Shown in pieces: positions 63,168 through 64,000 of a stretch of DNA of 64,000 nt. This DNA comes from DASXRU01 sp034665305 (lineage in GTDB: Bacteria > Acidobacteriota > Blastocatellia > Pyrinomonadales > Pyrinomonadaceae). Where the stretch lies: the NCBI GenBank assembly GCA_034665305.1, contig JAXDFZ010000025.1, forward strand, positions 94,251-158,250. Reading direction: 5' to 3'. The notes below the pieces were generated by a model. The model did not search any database, was not told the origin of the DNA, and saw only the letters and a list, made by a program, of their open reading frames with translations. Numbering within the stretch: the stretch's first letter is position 1; every line of letters starts with the position of its first letter. Made by a program: the position numbers and the translations under genes.

Positions 63168-63917
63168 ATGAGTTCTAATACCGAAGTTCTACATAATCAC
63201 GATAAGAGCCAAACGAATTCCACTTCCGGCGTTAATGTCGGAACGATCGAACGAATCGCGTCGGCCGTCGCCGGGGGCGGTCTGGCAATTTATGGTTTGA
63301 ATCGCCGTTCACCGCTGGGCGTGCTGGCAACAATTGCAGGAGTGGCGTTTTTGCATCGGGGAGTTACCGGGTATTGCGATGCCTACCAAAGGCTGGGCAT
63401 CAACACTGCCGACAGCGACGACAGGGCGGAACCGGTGGCGCGCGACATTCACGTCGAGAGATCCGTGATCATTGATAAATCGCCGGCTGAGCTGTACCGG
63501 TTCTGGCGCGAGTTTGAAAATCTGCCGCGCTTCATGGATCACCTTGAGTCGGTGAACACGATCTCGCAGACGCGTTCACACTGGAAAGTGAAGGGACCCG
63601 TGGGTTCAACCCTGGAATGGGACGCCGAAATCTACAACGAAAAGCCGGACGAGTTCATTGCGTGGCGTTCACTGGAGGGCGAAGTTACCAATGCCGGTTC
63701 CGTGCATTTTCAGCCGGCGGCCGGTGAACGTGGGACGCAGGTCAAGGTGGTCCTGAACTACAACGCGCCTGGGGGCAAAGTGAGCGCGATGTTGGCAAAA
63801 CTGTTCGGCCAGGAACCCGGCCAGATGATCGAAGCGGATCTGCGCCGTTTGAAAGAGGTCATGGAAGGCGGCGAGATCATGACCACTGAAGTGAGTCGCG
63901 CAGCTTCAGCCAGCTAG
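63168..63917 (+). CDS. DUF2892 plus SRPBCC-domain membrane protein
   Basis: 249 aa. An N-terminal DUF2892-like segment with two hydrophobic helices (GTIERIASAVAGGGLAIYG and GVLATIAGVAFLHRGVTGY, about 25-70) is fused to a SRPBCC/START-like domain (VERSVIIDKSPAELYRFWREFENLPRFM) of about 140 residues that binds hydrophobic ligands. The arrangement recurs in stress-response loci. AAGGAG lies 9 bases before the ATG. Confidence 0.85.
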   Translation: MSSNTEVLHNHDKSQTNSTSGVNVGTIERIASAVAGGGLAIYGLNRRSPLGVLATIAGVAFLHRGVTGYCDAYQRLGINTADSDDRAEPVARDIHVERSVIIDKSPAELYRFWREFENLPRFMDHLESVNTISQTRSHWKVKGPVGSTLEWDAEIYNEKPDEFIAWRSLEGEVTNAGSVHFQPAAGERGTQVKVVLNYNAPGGKVSAMLAKLFGQEPGQMIEADLRRLKEVMEGGEIMTTEVSRAASAS

Positions 63918-63923
63918 AAACTT

Positions 63924-63953
63924 GTAGGGGCGGCACTCCGTGGCCGCCCCCTT
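63924..63953. repeat. REP-like family B, copy 3 (inverted)
   Basis: The reverse complement of the family B element, reading GTAGGGGCGGCACTCC and continuing to CCCCCTT. It lies 7 bases after the SRPBCC gene stop and is paired with the copy at 63980. Confidence 0.85.
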
Positions 63954-63979
63954 CGCTCTTCGCCGCGCATGTGGAATCG

Positions 63980-64000
63980 AAAGGGGGCGGCCACGGAGTG
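63980..64000. repeat. REP-like family B, copy 4 (truncated by window end)
   Basis: Begins AAAGGGGGCGGCCACGGAG and runs off the window edge. With copy 3 it forms an inverted pair with a 26-base spacer. Confidence 0.8.

Overview
The window is a continuous stretch of bacterial chromosome that most resembles Acidobacteriota, probably the Blastocatellia group. That is an inference from three things: the pilin type, the paired 6-pyruvoyl-tetrahydropterin-synthase-related membrane proteins, and the many short palindromic repeats between genes. MurE carries the DNPR motif of meso-diaminopimelate ligases, so a Gram-negative type of peptidoglycan is likely. There is no rRNA, prophage, CRISPR array or transposase gene. 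Two tRNA genes are present: Leu-TAG and Lys-TTT.

Layout. 1-8.0 kb: a type IV pilus block with pilT, pilC, the PilS/PilR two-component pair, a near-consensus sigma-54 promoter and three tandem pilin genes separated by terminator-like hairpins. 8.0-11.5 kb: two paralogous polytopic membrane proteins. 11.6-14.4 kb: an ABC-2 exporter operon (permease, TPR protein, ATPase). 14.4-17.3 kb: DUF969-DUF979-DUF2891, a set linked to 5-oxoproline transport. 17.3-23.5 kb: a signalling hub with a multi-PAS histidine kinase, an RsbRD-type sensor domain protein and a CheY-like regulator on the minus strand, divergent from a degenerate kinase and a second sigma-54 activator. 23.5-34.7 kb: an HtrA-like protease with TPRs, proS, rpiB, glyA, recQ, a PIN-type toxin-antitoxin pair, a DinG-type helicase and queD. 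34.9-39.7 kb: a papain-like lipoprotein with a partner, an LCAT-like lipase, larB and a secreted protein. 39.7-46.2 kb: murE and a likely N-acetylglucosamine locus (NagX-like membrane protein, GH20 hexosaminidase, SIS-domain deaminase-like protein). 46.4-52.8 kb: tRNA-Leu, then tig-clpP-clpX-lon. 53.0-60.1 kb: housekeeping genes (engB, rho, glgA, trxA, purA, tRNA-Lys) and a SLOG-like protein. 60.4-63.9 kb: small stress or envelope proteins (dodecin, DUF2007, glycine zipper, LysM, SRPBCC).

How parts work together. PilS/PilR very probably drive pilin expression through the sigma-54 site, while PilT and PilC supply the retraction motor and the inner-membrane platform. Tig, ClpP, ClpX and Lon form a protein-quality module. 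NagX, the hexosaminidase and the SIS protein plausibly release, import and deaminate N-acetylglucosamine.

The most unusual aspect is the intergenic DNA. Besides three REP-like hairpin families and one small MITE-like element, about ten spacers hold imperfect inverted repeats built from reiterated 6-10 bp words. Each spacer uses a different word, usually starting within about 45 nt of a stop codon. Some have been absorbed into coding ends (the dinG 3' end, the apparent glgA 5' end) or abut a start codon (queD).
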